Assembly (NCBI GenBank): GCA_022827345.1
Contig: JAJDTB010000038.1
Span: 62,001 to 126,000 of the forward strand
Origin: Gemmatimonadota bacterium
GTDB lineage: Bacteria > Gemmatimonadota > Gemmatimonadetes > Longimicrobiales > Gaopeijiaceae
Length of the DNA: 64,000 bases
Reading direction: 5' to 3'
A program made the position numbers and the translations under genes. The notes beneath the pieces were generated by a model, which worked only from the letters and a program-made list of their open reading frames with translations, did no database searches and was not told the origin of the DNA. This document shows positions 16,719-25,320 of the stretch, in pieces (positions within the stretch are counted from its first letter, which is position 1; every line of letters begins with the position of its first letter).

Positions 16719-19085
16719 ATGAGCAGCCTCTTCGAATTCCTCTTCAAGTACCGGCCGGTGCTCTTCCAGGAGGGCGACCTCTCCTTCCTGACGCCGTGGC
16801 CGCTCACGGTCGTCGCGGTGGGGGCGCTCGTGCTGGGCGTGCCGGCCGTGCTGACCTACGCCATGGCGCGCGGACGGAGCCGGCGGCGCGACCGCTGGGT
16901 GCTGGGTGGGCTGCGCGCGGCCCTTTTCGCAGTGCTCTTCCTGATCGTCATGCAGCCCGCGCTGGTGCTCACCTCGGTGGTGCCGCAGCGGAACTTCCTC
17001 GCCGTGCTGGTCGACGATTCCCGCAGCATGACGATCGAGGACCGCGACGGGACCTCGCGCGCCGCGAAGGCCGCCGAACTGCTCGACCCGGAGGGGGACC
17101 TGGTCGCCGCGCTCGACGAGGAGTTCGCGCTCCGCTACTTCCGCTTCTCGTCGGCGGCGTCCCGGGTCGGCGGCCTGGACGCCTTCACCTTCGACGGGAG
17201 CCGCACCCGGATGGGCAGCGCCCTCGCCCACGCCCGCGACGAACTGCAGGGCGTTCCGCTCTCGGGGATCGTGGTCGTCTCCGACGGCGGCGACAACGCG
17301 GACGAGGCCATCGGCGAGGCGCTGCTGCCGCTGCGGGCGGCGTCGGTGCCGGTCTTCACCGTCGGGCTGGGCGACGAGGAGATGGAGGCCGACGTGCAGG
17401 TCAGCCGCGTGGACGTCCCCGAGACCGCGCTGACCGGCACCTCGATGGTGGTCAACGTCATGGTCGACTCGCGGGGGTACGCGGGGCTGACGGTGCCGAT
17501 CGTGGTCGAGGACATGGGGCGGATCGTGACGACCGAAAACGTGACCCTGCCGCGCGACGGACAGCCCCTGGTCGCCCCCGTCGCGATCACGCTGGACACG
17601 CCGGGCGCGCGCGAACTCACCTTCCGCATCGCGGGGCGGGTGAACGAGCGCGTGCTGGAGAACAACGAACTGCACACGGTGGTCCAGGTCCGCGACCGCA
17701 CCGAGAAGATCCTCTACTTCGAGGGCGAGCCGCGCCACGAGGTCGCCTTCATGCTGAGGGCCGTGCGCGCCGACGAGAACCTCCAGGTCGTCCTCCTCCA
17801 GCGAACCGCCGAGAACAAGTTCTTCCGGCGCAACCTCGACGACCCGCTCGAGCTCGTCGAGGGCTTCCCCACCACCCGCGAGGACCTGTACCGCTACCGC
17901 GCCCTCGTCCTCGGGTCGATCGAGGCCAGCTTCTTCACCCACGACCAGCTCGCCATGATCGCCGACTTCGTCAGCGAGCGCGGCGGCACGCTGCTCATGC
18001 TGGGCGGGCGCCGGGCCTTCGCCGAGGGCGGCTACAAGGGCACCCCGCTCGAAGATGTCCTGCCGGTCGTGCTCGACGAGCCCACCGGAGCCACCCCCAC
18101 CGACCGCCTCGCCTTCCTCAAGGTGGAGCCCACTCCAGCCGGCGCCAACCACCCCATCACGCGGATCGACGGCACGGCCGAGCAGTCGGCCACCCGCTGG
18201 GACTCGCTGCCCGCCGTCTCCACCACCAACGTCGTCACCGAGCTCAAGCCGGGCGCCACCGAACTGCTCCAGGGCACGGTGGTGGAGCGGCCGGGGATGC
18301 CGGGCACGGGAGGGCAGCTTCCGGGCGCCCAGCCGGACGAGCCGGACACCGGCGCCGCACCCGTCGGCGAAGACGGAGGCCGCGTCGTGATGGCCTTCCA
18401 GCGCTACGGCAGGGGCCGCTCGATGGTCCTCGCCGTCCAGGACACCTGGCTCTGGCAGATGGACCACACCGTCGCCCTCGAGGACCAGAGCCACGAGAAC
18501 TTCTGGCGCCAGCTCCTCCGCTGGCTCGTCGCCGAGACGCCGGATCCGGTCGAGGCCGCGCCGACCACCGTGTCCGTCGAAGCCGGCGAGCCGGTCACCC
18601 TGGAAGCCAACGTTCTCGACGCCGGGTTCGTCGAGGTCAACGGCGCCGCGGTCAACGCCCAGGTCACCCTTCCGACCGGCGAAGTCCGCGACCTCCCCAT
18701 GGAGTGGTCCGTCTCCGACGACGGCCTCTACACCGCCAGCTTCACCCCGCAGATGGACGGCCTCTTCGAGGTCTCCGTCGACGCCGGGCGCGACACCGTC
18801 ACCTTCGGCAGCGCCGCGACGAGCGTCCGCGTGGCCCCCGGCACCGGCGAGTTCCGCGACCCGCGCCAGCGCCGCAGCCTCATGGAGCGCGTCGCCGACG
18901 AGACCGGCGGCCGCTACTACACGGCCGAGACGGCGGCGAATCTCCCCGAGGATCTGCAGTTCACCGGCGGCGGCGTGACCGTCACCGAAGAACGCGACCT
19001 GTGGGACATGCCGATCCTGTTCCTGCTGCTCGCCGGGCTGATGGGGGCGGAATGGGGATACCGGAGGAAGCGGGGGTTGGCTTGA
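16719..19085 (+). CDS. Membrane VWA-like protein with GATase1-like domain
   Basis: A 788-residue membrane protein. Two N-terminal helices (about 28-50 and 62-86) are followed by a VWA domain whose MIDAS motif is intact, DDSRSM at 99-104 (D-x-S-x-S), with VVVSDGGDNADE as the second loop. A central Ig-like part leads to a class I glutamine-amidotransferase-like domain (RALVLGSIEASFFTHDQLAMI ... GGTLLMLGGRRAFAEGGY). A C-terminal transmembrane helix (PILFLLLAGLMGAEWGYRRK) closes the protein. This architecture is typical of the periplasm-facing partner in MoxR/DUF58/BatA operons. Inference: a metal-dependent adhesion scaffold. Its stop overlaps the start of the pseudo-caspase gene by 3 bases. Confidence 0.85.
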   Translation: MSSLFEFLFKYRPVLFQEGDLSFLTPWPLTVVAVGALVLGVPAVLTYAMARGRSRRRDRWVLGGLRAALFAVLFLIVMQPALVLTSVVPQRNFLAVLVDDSRSMTIEDRDGTSRAAKAAELLDPEGDLVAALDEEFALRYFRFSSAASRVGGLDAFTFDGSRTRMGSALAHARDELQGVPLSGIVVVSDGGDNADEAIGEALLPLRAASVPVFTVGLGDEEMEADVQVSRVDVPETALTGTSMVVNVMVDSRGYAGLTVPIVVEDMGRIVTTENVTLPRDGQPLVAPVAITLDTPGARELTFRIAGRVNERVLENNELHTVVQVRDRTEKILYFEGEPRHEVAFMLRAVRADENLQVVLLQRTAENKFFRRNLDDPLELVEGFPTTREDLYRYRALVLGSIEASFFTHDQLAMIADFVSERGGTLLMLGGRRAFAEGGYKGTPLEDVLPVVLDEPTGATPTDRLAFLKVEPTPAGANHPITRIDGTAEQSATRWDSLPAVSTTNVVTELKPGATELLQGTVVERPGMPGTGGQLPGAQPDEPDTGAAPVGEDGGRVVMAFQRYGRGRSMVLAVQDTWLWQMDHTVALEDQSHENFWRQLLRWLVAETPDPVEAAPTTVSVEAGEPVTLEANVLDAGFVEVNGAAVNAQVTLPTGEVRDLPMEWSVSDDGLYTASFTPQMDGLFEVSVDAGRDTVTFGSAATSVRVAPGTGEFRDPRQRRSLMERVADETGGRYYTAETAANLPEDLQFTGGGVTVTEERDLWDMPILFLLLAGLMGAEWGYRRKRGLA

Positions 19086-20152
19086 AGGGCGGCGGCGGCC
19101 GCGCGGCGGGGTTGGCGGGCGCCCTGCGGGGCGTCACGGCCGCGGCTGCCGGCCGAGGACGGTCGGCGGCGTTGGCCGCGCTGGCCCTCGCCACCCTCAT
19201 CCCCCCCGCCATCCAGGCCCAGAACACCCACATCCTGCTGATCTCCGGCCTTGGCGGCGACCCCGAGTACACGGAGGCCTTCCACAGCTGGCTCAGCCGC
19301 TTCGCCGACGCGGCGACCGAGAAGTACGGCGTCCCGGCCGAGCGGATCACCTACCTGAGCGAGAAGACCGAGCTGGACCCGACCCGCATTCGCGCGCGGT
19401 CGACGGCCGACAACATCCGCATGGCTTTCGTCGAGATCGGAGCCGCGATGGCACGCGACGACGAGCTGGTCGTGCTGCTGGCGGGCCACGGGACCTTTCG
19501 GGGCGGCGAGGCGAGGTTCAACATCCCCGGCCCGGACCTGTCGCCCGCCGACATCGACGACCTCCTCGACGGATTGGGCCAGCGGCGCATCACCTTCGTC
19601 AACACGGCAACCGCGTCCGGGGCGTTCGTGGAGGCGCTGTCCGCCCCCGGACGCACCATCATCACGGCGACGCGGAGCGGCCGCGAGCAGAACATGACCC
19701 GCTTCGGCCTGCACTTCGTGGACGCCTTCGCCGACGAGGGCGCCGACATCGACAAGGACGAACGCGTTTCCATGCTCGAGGCGTTCGGCTACGCCCTGAG
19801 CGAGGTCGAGCGGGAGTACGAGGGTGACAACCAGCTCCTCACCGAGCACGCGATGCTCGACGACAACGGCGACGGCGAGGGCAGCCGCGAGCTGGACGAG
19901 CTGGATGGCGACGGGGCGCTGGCGCGGGTCGTGTTCCTGAGGTCGCTCGGGGGAGCGGGGGGCGGGGAGGCGGTCTCTCCCGAGTTGCGCGCGCTAGTCC
20001 GGGAGAAGGCGGAGATCGAGGGGCGAATCGCGGACCTGCGGCGGGTCAAGGCGCAGCTGCCGCTCGAGCGCTACGAGGACGAGCTGGAGGGGCTGCTCGT
20101 CGAGCTGGCCCTCAAGAACCGGGAGATTCGGGCGGCGGGGGGGAGCGGGTAG
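19082..20152 (+). CDS. Secreted caspase/C13-like protein lacking the catalytic cysteine
   Basis: A TTG at 19082 overlaps the preceding stop and gives 356 residues: signal peptide (about 1-47, ending PPAIQAQ), then a caspase-hemoglobinase fold. Strand 1 is HILLISGLGGD, the histidine loop is LVVLLAGHGTF (His136), and the place where DACxSG with the nucleophile should stand reads FVNTATASG, giving Thr177 for Cys and Thr175 for Asp. An acidic EF-hand-like stretch (DDNGDGEGS, about 260-268) and a charged coiled coil (about 303-348) follow. Family knowledge: C13/C14 folds without the cysteine act as binding modules. It is therefore probably an inactive envelope protein of the VWA operon. Its 3' end overlaps the convergent vapC-like gene by 41 bases. 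Confidence 0.72.
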   Translation: MKGGGGRAAGLAGALRGVTAAAAGRGRSAALAALALATLIPPAIQAQNTHILLISGLGGDPEYTEAFHSWLSRFADAATEKYGVPAERITYLSEKTELDPTRIRARSTADNIRMAFVEIGAAMARDDELVVLLAGHGTFRGGEARFNIPGPDLSPADIDDLLDGLGQRRITFVNTATASGAFVEALSAPGRTIITATRSGREQNMTRFGLHFVDAFADEGADIDKDERVSMLEAFGYALSEVEREYEGDNQLLTEHAMLDDNGDGEGSRELDELDGDGALARVVFLRSLGGAGGGEAVSPELRALVREKAEIEGRIADLRRVKAQLPLERYEDELEGLLVELALKNREIRAAGGSG

Positions 20153-20531
20153 GGCAGCGGGCGGAGGTGCGATACTCCACGCCGGCCATCCCCTCGAAGT
20201 CGGCATCCTGCGTCCAGAGCGTGGCGTCCTGCGCGCGGGCCGTGGCCAGGATGATGCTGTCCGCCATCGGCAAGCCCGATTCCGCGCTGAGTTCGGCGGC
20301 GGCGATGGCCAGGTTGGCGCCGAGGTCGACCACGCGGCCGCGCTGCATCTGCGCGACGGCGTAGAGTGCGCTGGCCAGGTCGCGCTGGACCCTGATCCGC
20401 TTGAAAACCTCGAAGAGCGTGATCGCCGGGACGATCAGCCGTTCAGTCTCGGAGATGGCATCGGCGAACTCGCCCGCGTTGGGGCCGTCGCCAAAGTACT
20501 CCAGCCACGCCGACGAGTCGACGACGTTCAT
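20112..20531 (-). CDS. vapC: PIN-domain toxin, VapC type
   Basis: A 139-residue PIN ribonuclease. The acidic cluster is complete: Asp5 in MNVVDSSAWLEYF, Glu in ITLFEVFKR (about 41), Asp in LPMADSIILATA (about 91), and Asp in LWTQDADF (about 110). VapC enzymes cut tRNA or rRNA and are blocked by their antitoxin. The last 18 residues (TSARCPTRSPPPPESPGS) are proline/serine-rich and encoded by DNA antisense to the end of the pseudo-caspase gene; PIN toxins normally end just after the last acidic loop, so this tail probably came from insertion into the operon. It shares a 4-base ATGA overlap with the upstream antitoxin gene. Confidence 0.88.
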   Translation of the reverse strand: MNVVDSSAWLEYFGDGPNAGEFADAISETERLIVPAITLFEVFKRIRVQRDLASALYAVAQMQRGRVVDLGANLAIAAAELSAESGLPMADSIILATARAQDATLWTQDADFEGMAGVEYRTSARCPTRSPPPPESPGS

Positions 20532-20734
20532 GCCCGGTCTCCTTCACGAGCGACGGTCGCATCGATCCCGCGCACGAACCCGCGCGAGGCCTCGATCGGC
20601 TCCAGGGGGATGAGTTCGACACGTCCCTTGAAGGGCAGCGCCTGCACCTTCTGGCCCGGACGCAGGTCGAGTTGTTCGCGCACGTCGCGGGGAATGACGA
20701 CCTGGTAGCGGGCGGAGATGGTGACGACGGTCAT
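20528..20734 (-). CDS. AbrB/MazE-type antitoxin (VapB-like)
   Basis: A 68-residue protein from the ATG at 20734. It has the swapped-hairpin AbrB signature TISARYQVVIPRDVREQLDL followed by RPGQKVQALPFKGRVELIPL. The C-terminal third (EASRGFVRGIDATVAREGDRA) is the likely toxin-wrapping segment. It should bind the operon's own promoter and neutralise the PIN toxin encoded 4 bases downstream. The upstream part of the frame (32 codons) is unlike the family and is ignored. Confidence 0.87.
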   Translation of the reverse strand: MTVVTISARYQVVIPRDVREQLDLRPGQKVQALPFKGRVELIPLEPIEASRGFVRGIDATVAREGDRA

Positions 20735-20908
20735 GGGTGACTCCGGGGTTGGGGCCGATGCGGGACGGAACGTTTGGGCCGCCCTTGTTTCGGAAGCCGA
20801 TTGCAAGACGATAGTTGGATCAAACACGATATCGCAAGACGCTATGCAGTTTGAGAGATGTTTCGCAAGACGACTGGTGCACGCCGTTTATTGTGCCAAG
20901 CGCTGGAT

Positions 20909-20923
20909 ATCCCGATTCGGGAT
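20909..20923. promoter_or_regulatory. Perfect palindrome before higB
   Basis: ATCCCGA-T-TCGGGAT is a perfect 7+1+7 palindrome placed 18 bases before the higB ATG and followed by a T8 run. In this divergent toxin-antitoxin intergenic region it is best read as the HigA operator; as a hairpin with a T-run it could also be a plus-strand terminator, but that would sit upstream of its own genes. Confidence 0.45.
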
Positions 20924-20941
20924 GACTATTTTTTTTGTTCG

Positions 20942-21235
20942 ATGCGAATAATCGCGAAGAAGACCCTGCGCACCTTCTGGGAGCGAGACCCCCGAGCTTA
21001 GCAACCCCTCAAATCCTGGTACGCGGTCGCTCGGAAAGCCGACTGGTCCTCTCCTGCGGACATCAAGACCTTGTATGCACACGCCAGCATCGTCGCCAAG
21101 GACAGAGTGGTTTTCAACATCGGAGGCAACAGATACCGACTGGTAATCCGCTTTGACTACCCGCGCAGGATTGGTTTCGTGCGGTTCGTGGGAACCCACG
21201 CGGAATACGACAGGATCGACGTGGCCCAGGTGTAG
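20942..21235 (+). pseudogene. higB: HigB toxin gene with amber codon at position 20
   Basis: Translated from the ATG at 20942, the frame reads MRIIAKKTLRTFWERDPRA, then TAG (20999-21001), then QPLKSWYAVARKADWSS and on, with RVVFNIGGNRYRLVIRF and FVRFVGTHAEYD, ending TAG at 21233. This is a full-length HigB (97 codons; RelE-fold ribosome-dependent mRNA interferase), interrupted only at the position where relatives have Glu in DAEQPLK. A single G-to-T change (GAG to TAG) explains it. No plausible internal start rescues the toxin. The antitoxin gene begins 14 bases downstream and is intact. Confidence 0.87.
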
Positions 21236-21249
21236 AGGAAGCACGCGAG

Positions 21250-21621
21250 ATGAGAATCAAACCAATCAGGAGTGAAGCTGACTACGACGCGGCACTGAGT
21301 GAGATCGACCGTCTCATGGGTGTCGCCCCGGGCACTCCGGAATCCGACACGCTGGAGGTCCTTGTGACCTTGGTCGAGAGATATGAAGCGGAACACTGGA
21401 GCATCGATGCGCCTGACCCGATCTCGGTAATCCACCATATGATGGAGGCGCGTGGATTGCGGCAGAAGGACCTCGCGGCGTTGATCGGGTCGCAGTCTCA
21501 TGCTTCCGAGATTCTCCGGCGGCGTCGTCCCCTTTCACTGGCCATGATTCGGGTGTTGGCTGCGGAATGGAGCCTTCCGGCCGAGGTGCTGGTCCGCGAA
21601 TACGAGCTTGCCAGAGCCTAG
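21250..21621 (+). CDS. higA: HigA antitoxin
   Basis: A 123-residue antitoxin of the longer HigA type: N-terminal domain MRIKPIRSEADYDAALSEI with the family's LMGVAPGTPESDTLEVL, then a helix-turn-helix at about 68-98 (GLRQKDLAALIGSQSHASEIL) and a last RPLSLAMIRVLAAEW helix. HigA binds HigB and represses its operon. The gene lies 14 bases after the broken higB, so it is now an antitoxin without its toxin; it may survive as a regulator or as an anti-addiction module. The start has a modest purine-rich site (GAGGAAG) about 10 bases upstream. Confidence 0.92.
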   Translation: MRIKPIRSEADYDAALSEIDRLMGVAPGTPESDTLEVLVTLVERYEAEHWSIDAPDPISVIHHMMEARGLRQKDLAALIGSQSHASEILRRRRPLSLAMIRVLAAEWSLPAEVLVREYELARA

Positions 21622-21685
21622 ACACGCCACCAGGTCGCAGACGCGAACGGTGGCGACTCCGGTGTGGCGCACCCACCTTTTGCGG

Positions 21686-24400
21686 ATGAGCATTCGACAG
21701 ACTCGATCCCGCCCTCGCAGTGTAGTGGGGCCGCTTCGCCTGGTCGCGAGCGTTCTGGTCGCGCTCGCAACGCAATGGATGCCGCCGCCCGAGCTGGTCG
21801 GCCAGGGTCAGGATGCACCGGCAGCCGCCCAGGAACCCGACGCCTTCGCAGCGCTTCGCGCCGGGCGCTACGACGAGGCCGTGCGGGCGCTGCGGGAGGC
21901 CGCTCTCGACGGGGACGGCGCCGCGCTGCGTGGGTGGGTGACGGCGCTGCGCGAGACCGGGGACTACGACGGCGCGGTGGAGGCCGCCGAGCTAGGGGTG
22001 GAACGGGGCGTGGGCGGCGCACGGGCGCTGCTGGGAGCCGCGCTGATGGATGTGGGGCGCATCGCCGAGGCCCGGGCCGTGCTCGAGGAGGGAGCCGGGG
22101 AGGGCGGCGCGGCGGGCGCGGCGGCCCGCGTCGAACTGGGCATCCTGCTGTACCGCTACGGGGACCGTGCGCGTGCCCGCGACCTCTTCGACGGCTTCAT
22201 CGACTACTACAATCAGGCGGCCGGACTGACGGCGGCCGAACTCACGGCGGTGGGCAGGGCGCTCTTCCACCTTTCCCGCTGGAACTACGAGTACGCGCAC
22301 GACGCGCTGCTCGCGCTGGACGAGGCCGTCGCGGCCGGCCCGCTGGATCATTCCGCCCGGCTCGCAACCGGCGAGCTCTTCCTGGAACGCTACGACGCGC
22401 GCGAGGCGGCGGCAGCCTTCGGCCTGATCCTCGAGGAGAACCCCGCCCACGCGGCCGCGCGTCTGGGGCTGGCCCGGGTCGCGCGGCTGGAGGGGGGCGG
22501 CAACCCGCAGGGACAGCTGGAGGCCGCGCTCGAAACCAACCCGAATCTGGCGGGAGCCCGCACGCTGCTTGCGCGGATCCGCCTCATGGACGGGAATCGG
22601 GGCGAGGCGCTGGAGGAGGTCGAGCATGTCCTGGCGGTGAACGGCGGCGACCTGGAGGCCCTCGGGACCAAGGCCGCGATTCTGCATTTGGGTCACGACG
22701 ACGCGGGCTACGAAGCCGTGATGGAGGAGGTGCGCGGGCTCACTCCGACCCCGACGCAGCCGCTCCTGCTCCTCGCCGAGCTGTCCGCCGACCACCGCAA
22801 GTACGCGGAGGCGCTGGAGTTCGCCCGCGAGGCGACGGAGGTCGACCCCGGAAGGTGGAGGGCCTGGGGGCTGATGGGGCTCAACCAGGTCCGGCTGGGC
22901 CAGGTCGAAGCGGGACGCGCCAACCTCGAGACGGCGTTCGCGGGCGATCCCTTCGACCTCTGGTTCAAGAACACGCTCGACCTGCTGGACACGTTCGCCG
23001 GGTACCGCGTCGTCGAGACGCCGAACTTCGACCTGGTGCTGCACGAGTCCGAGGCCGAGCTGCTGGCCCCGTACATGGAGGCGGTGGCCGAACGCGCCTT
23101 TGCGGAGATGTCGCGGCGGTACGGGCATGCGCCGGGCTCACGGATCCGGGTCGAGGTCTATCCGAGCCACGCCGACTTCTCGGTGCGCACGGTGGGGCTG
23201 GTGGGAATCGGGGCGCTGGGCGTGAGCTTCGGGCCCGCGCTCGCGATCGACTCGCCGGCGGCGCGCGGCCGCGGCGAATTCAACTGGGCCTCGACCCTCT
23301 GGCACGAGATCGCTCACTCGTTTCACCTGGCGGTATCCGACCACGAAGTGCCGCGGTGGTTCTCGGAGGGCCTGGCCGTGCACGAGCAGCGCAAGGCCGA
23401 TCCGCGCTGGGGCCACCAGCCGGGCGTGGGCTTCGTCCGGTCGCTGGCGTCGGGCGAGCTGCGGCCGGTCAGCGAACTCGACCGCGGCTTCTCCAATCCG
23501 CGCCATCCGGGCGAGGTGATCGACAGCTACTACCAGGCGTCGCTCGTCTTCGAGCTGATCGAGGAGCGCCACGGGTTTCCGGCGATCGTCGAGATGCTGC
23601 ACGCCTACCGGGACGGGGCGACGAACGAAGAAGCCTTCGAAATGGCGCTCGGGGTGCGACTGGAGGACTTCGACGGAGACTTCGAGGCCTTCCTGCGGGA
23701 ACGGTTCGCCACGGCGGTGGAATCGGTGGGCGGGGAGCCCGCGGAGATGGCCCCGCTCACCCAGCCGCTGGCGATGTCGGACGTGGGGGCCCTCGAGGCC
23801 GAGGTGGCCCGCAATCCGGACCGGTTCGGACCCCGCATGGCGCTGGGGCAGGCGCTGTTCGGTGAAGGGCGCGGCGCGGAGGCCGCCGAGCACTTCGAGG
23901 CCGCCCTCGAGCTCTTCCCTCAGTACGGCGGCCCGGACGGCGCCCACTGGTACCTCGGCCGGATCCGGCAGGCGGAGGGCGATACGACGACGGCGATCGG
24001 TCACTACCGCTCGCTGTTGCGCCTCAACGAGAGCCACTACGACGGGCGCCGCGCTCTCGCCGAAGTGCTCTACGACATCGGCGACCAGACGGGCGCCGCC
24101 GAGGCCCTGCGCGACCTCGCGCACGTCCACCCCTACGAGATCGAGGACCACGAGCGCCTGTCCCTCCTGATGGAGGCGACCGGCGATCTCGACGCCGCGG
24201 TCCTCGAACGGCGGGCGATCCTGGCGCTCGGTCCGGTCGATCGTGCAACCGCGCACTACGAGGTCGCCCGCCTCCTGCACCGCAAGGGCGATCGCGCCGC
24301 GGCCCGCAGCGCCGTCCTCGCGGCGCTGGAGATCGCCCCGAACTACGAGGCGGCGCTGGACCTGCTGCTGGAGCTGCGCCGCGAGGGGGGTGGGCGATGA
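21686..24400 (+). CDS. Secreted TPR protein with gluzincin (peptidase MA-like) domain
   Basis: I take the ATG at 21686 (904 residues) as it opens a signal peptide (arginine-rich start, then LRLVASVLVALATQW). TPR-like helical repeats fill residues ~45-430 (for example AELTADHRKYAEALEFARE-type units). Residues ~440-690 hold a metalloprotease domain with HEIAHSF (540-546) and a downstream WFSEGLAVHE (~559-568), the HExxH plus Glu zinc site of gluzincins. More TPRs follow to the end. The catalytic residues look intact. It should be a zinc peptidase or peptide-binding scaffold in the periplasm or at the surface. It continues the operon after the toxin-antitoxin island and is followed by the second DUF4159 gene. 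Confidence 0.83.
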   Translation: MSIRQTRSRPRSVVGPLRLVASVLVALATQWMPPPELVGQGQDAPAAAQEPDAFAALRAGRYDEAVRALREAALDGDGAALRGWVTALRETGDYDGAVEAAELGVERGVGGARALLGAALMDVGRIAEARAVLEEGAGEGGAAGAAARVELGILLYRYGDRARARDLFDGFIDYYNQAAGLTAAELTAVGRALFHLSRWNYEYAHDALLALDEAVAAGPLDHSARLATGELFLERYDAREAAAAFGLILEENPAHAAARLGLARVARLEGGGNPQGQLEAALETNPNLAGARTLLARIRLMDGNRGEALEEVEHVLAVNGGDLEALGTKAAILHLGHDDAGYEAVMEEVRGLTPTPTQPLLLLAELSADHRKYAEALEFAREATEVDPGRWRAWGLMGLNQVRLGQVEAGRANLETAFAGDPFDLWFKNTLDLLDTFAGYRVVETPNFDLVLHESEAELLAPYMEAVAERAFAEMSRRYGHAPGSRIRVEVYPSHADFSVRTVGLVGIGALGVSFGPALAIDSPAARGRGEFNWASTLWHEIAHSFHLAVSDHEVPRWFSEGLAVHEQRKADPRWGHQPGVGFVRSLASGELRPVSELDRGFSNPRHPGEVIDSYYQASLVFELIEERHGFPAIVEMLHAYRDGATNEEAFEMALGVRLEDFDGDFEAFLRERFATAVESVGGEPAEMAPLTQPLAMSDVGALEAEVARNPDRFGPRMALGQALFGEGRGAEAAEHFEAALELFPQYGGPDGAHWYLGRIRQAEGDTTTAIGHYRSLLRLNESHYDGRRALAEVLYDIGDQTGAAEALRDLAHVHPYEIEDHERLSLLMEATGDLDAAVLERRAILALGPVDRATAHYEVARLLHRKGDRAAARSAVLAALEIAPNYEAALDLLLELRREGGGR

Positions 24401-24461
24401 GGGTGCCGCACTCCGGCGCGCACCGCGTTTCAGCTGAAGCGCCGGTGCGTGCAGGGCGAGG

Positions 24462-25286
24462 ATGCGAGGCATGAGGGGCGTCGCGCCGGGAGTGGTCGCC
24501 GCGGCTGCCGGTGCAACCCTTTCCCTCGCGGCAGCGGTCCTTGTCTCATCGCAGGGCGCGGGAGAGGCCGCCGGGCCGGCCGCGTCGCCCTCTTCACCCC
24601 CTCAGGTATTCCTCAATGTCCCCTACGACGCCGCGTACACCTTCGTCCGCGTGCGCTTCAACAGCGCCAGGCGCTCGCTGGGCCGGGGATTCGGGCGCGG
24701 CGGCGGACCGGGGTGGGCTCACGACTACCCGCACGCCGACCAGAACTTCATCAAGATCCTGGACGAGGTGACCCTGCTGGCGCCAAACACCGTTGGCACC
24801 AACATCATCGACGCGGACGACCCCGAGCTGCACCGGTATCCGATCGCGTACGTCTCCGAGCCCGGGGAGTGGGCGCCGACGCAGGCCGAGGTCGACAACA
24901 TGGCCGGCTACCTGCGCAAGGGCGGCTTCCTGATCCTGGACGACTTCCGCAGCCAGGGTGAGTGGAGCCGGGTGGAGGCAATATTCAACGTGATCCTGCC
25001 GGGGCACCGGTTCCGGACGCTCGAGCTGGAGGAGCCGGTCTTCAATTCGTTCTTCCAGATCGAGACGCTGGACCTTCCGCCGCCGACCTTTCAGCAGTAC
25101 CGTCCGCTGTTTCTGGGGCTGCACGAGGACGACGATCCCGACGGTCGCCTGATGGTCATCGCCAACTTCAACAACGACATCGGCGACTACTGGGAGTACT
25201 CGGACCTCGGGTACTTTCCTATCGATCTCTCTAACGAAGCCTATAAGTTCGGTGTCAATTACGTGATCTACGCGCTGAACCGGTAA
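24462..25286 (+). CDS. DUF4159 protein, second copy
   Basis: This 274-residue protein starts with a short basic n-region and a hydrophobic segment (VAAAAGATLSLAAAVLVSS), hence is exported. The DUF4159 core runs from about residue 49 (FLNVPYDAAYTFVRVRF) to the end, with LRKGGFLILDDFRSQGEW, YRPLFLGLHEDDDPDGRL and IANFNNDIGDYWEY, matching the first copy at 15651 block by block (GGFLVIDDF, LMVIVNWNTDLGDAWEW). Here the linker is much shorter. Two divergent DUF4159 genes in one operon suggest a heteromer. It lies 34 bases before the MoxR gene. Confidence 0.87.
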   Translation: MRGMRGVAPGVVAAAAGATLSLAAAVLVSSQGAGEAAGPAASPSSPPQVFLNVPYDAAYTFVRVRFNSARRSLGRGFGRGGGPGWAHDYPHADQNFIKILDEVTLLAPNTVGTNIIDADDPELHRYPIAYVSEPGEWAPTQAEVDNMAGYLRKGGFLILDDFRSQGEWSRVEAIFNVILPGHRFRTLELEEPVFNSFFQIETLDLPPPTFQQYRPLFLGLHEDDDPDGRLMVIANFNNDIGDYWEYSDLGYFPIDLSNEAYKFGVNYVIYALNR

Positions 25287-25320
25287 GCGCCGGCGAACAC
25301 CGGCGAGAAGAGGTGACCCC

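Noticed and set aside
15519-18494. A 991-codon minus-strand frame
   Set aside because: Its translation is His/Val/Asp/Gly-rich low-complexity, a mirror of the DUF4159 and VWA genes, which have domains and signal or membrane segments.
16796-20152. A single 1118-codon plus-strand frame covering the VWA gene and the pseudo-caspase
   Set aside because: Only its last 356 codons are a real gene; the first part is an Arg/Ala/Gly-rich shadow of the VWA gene in another frame.
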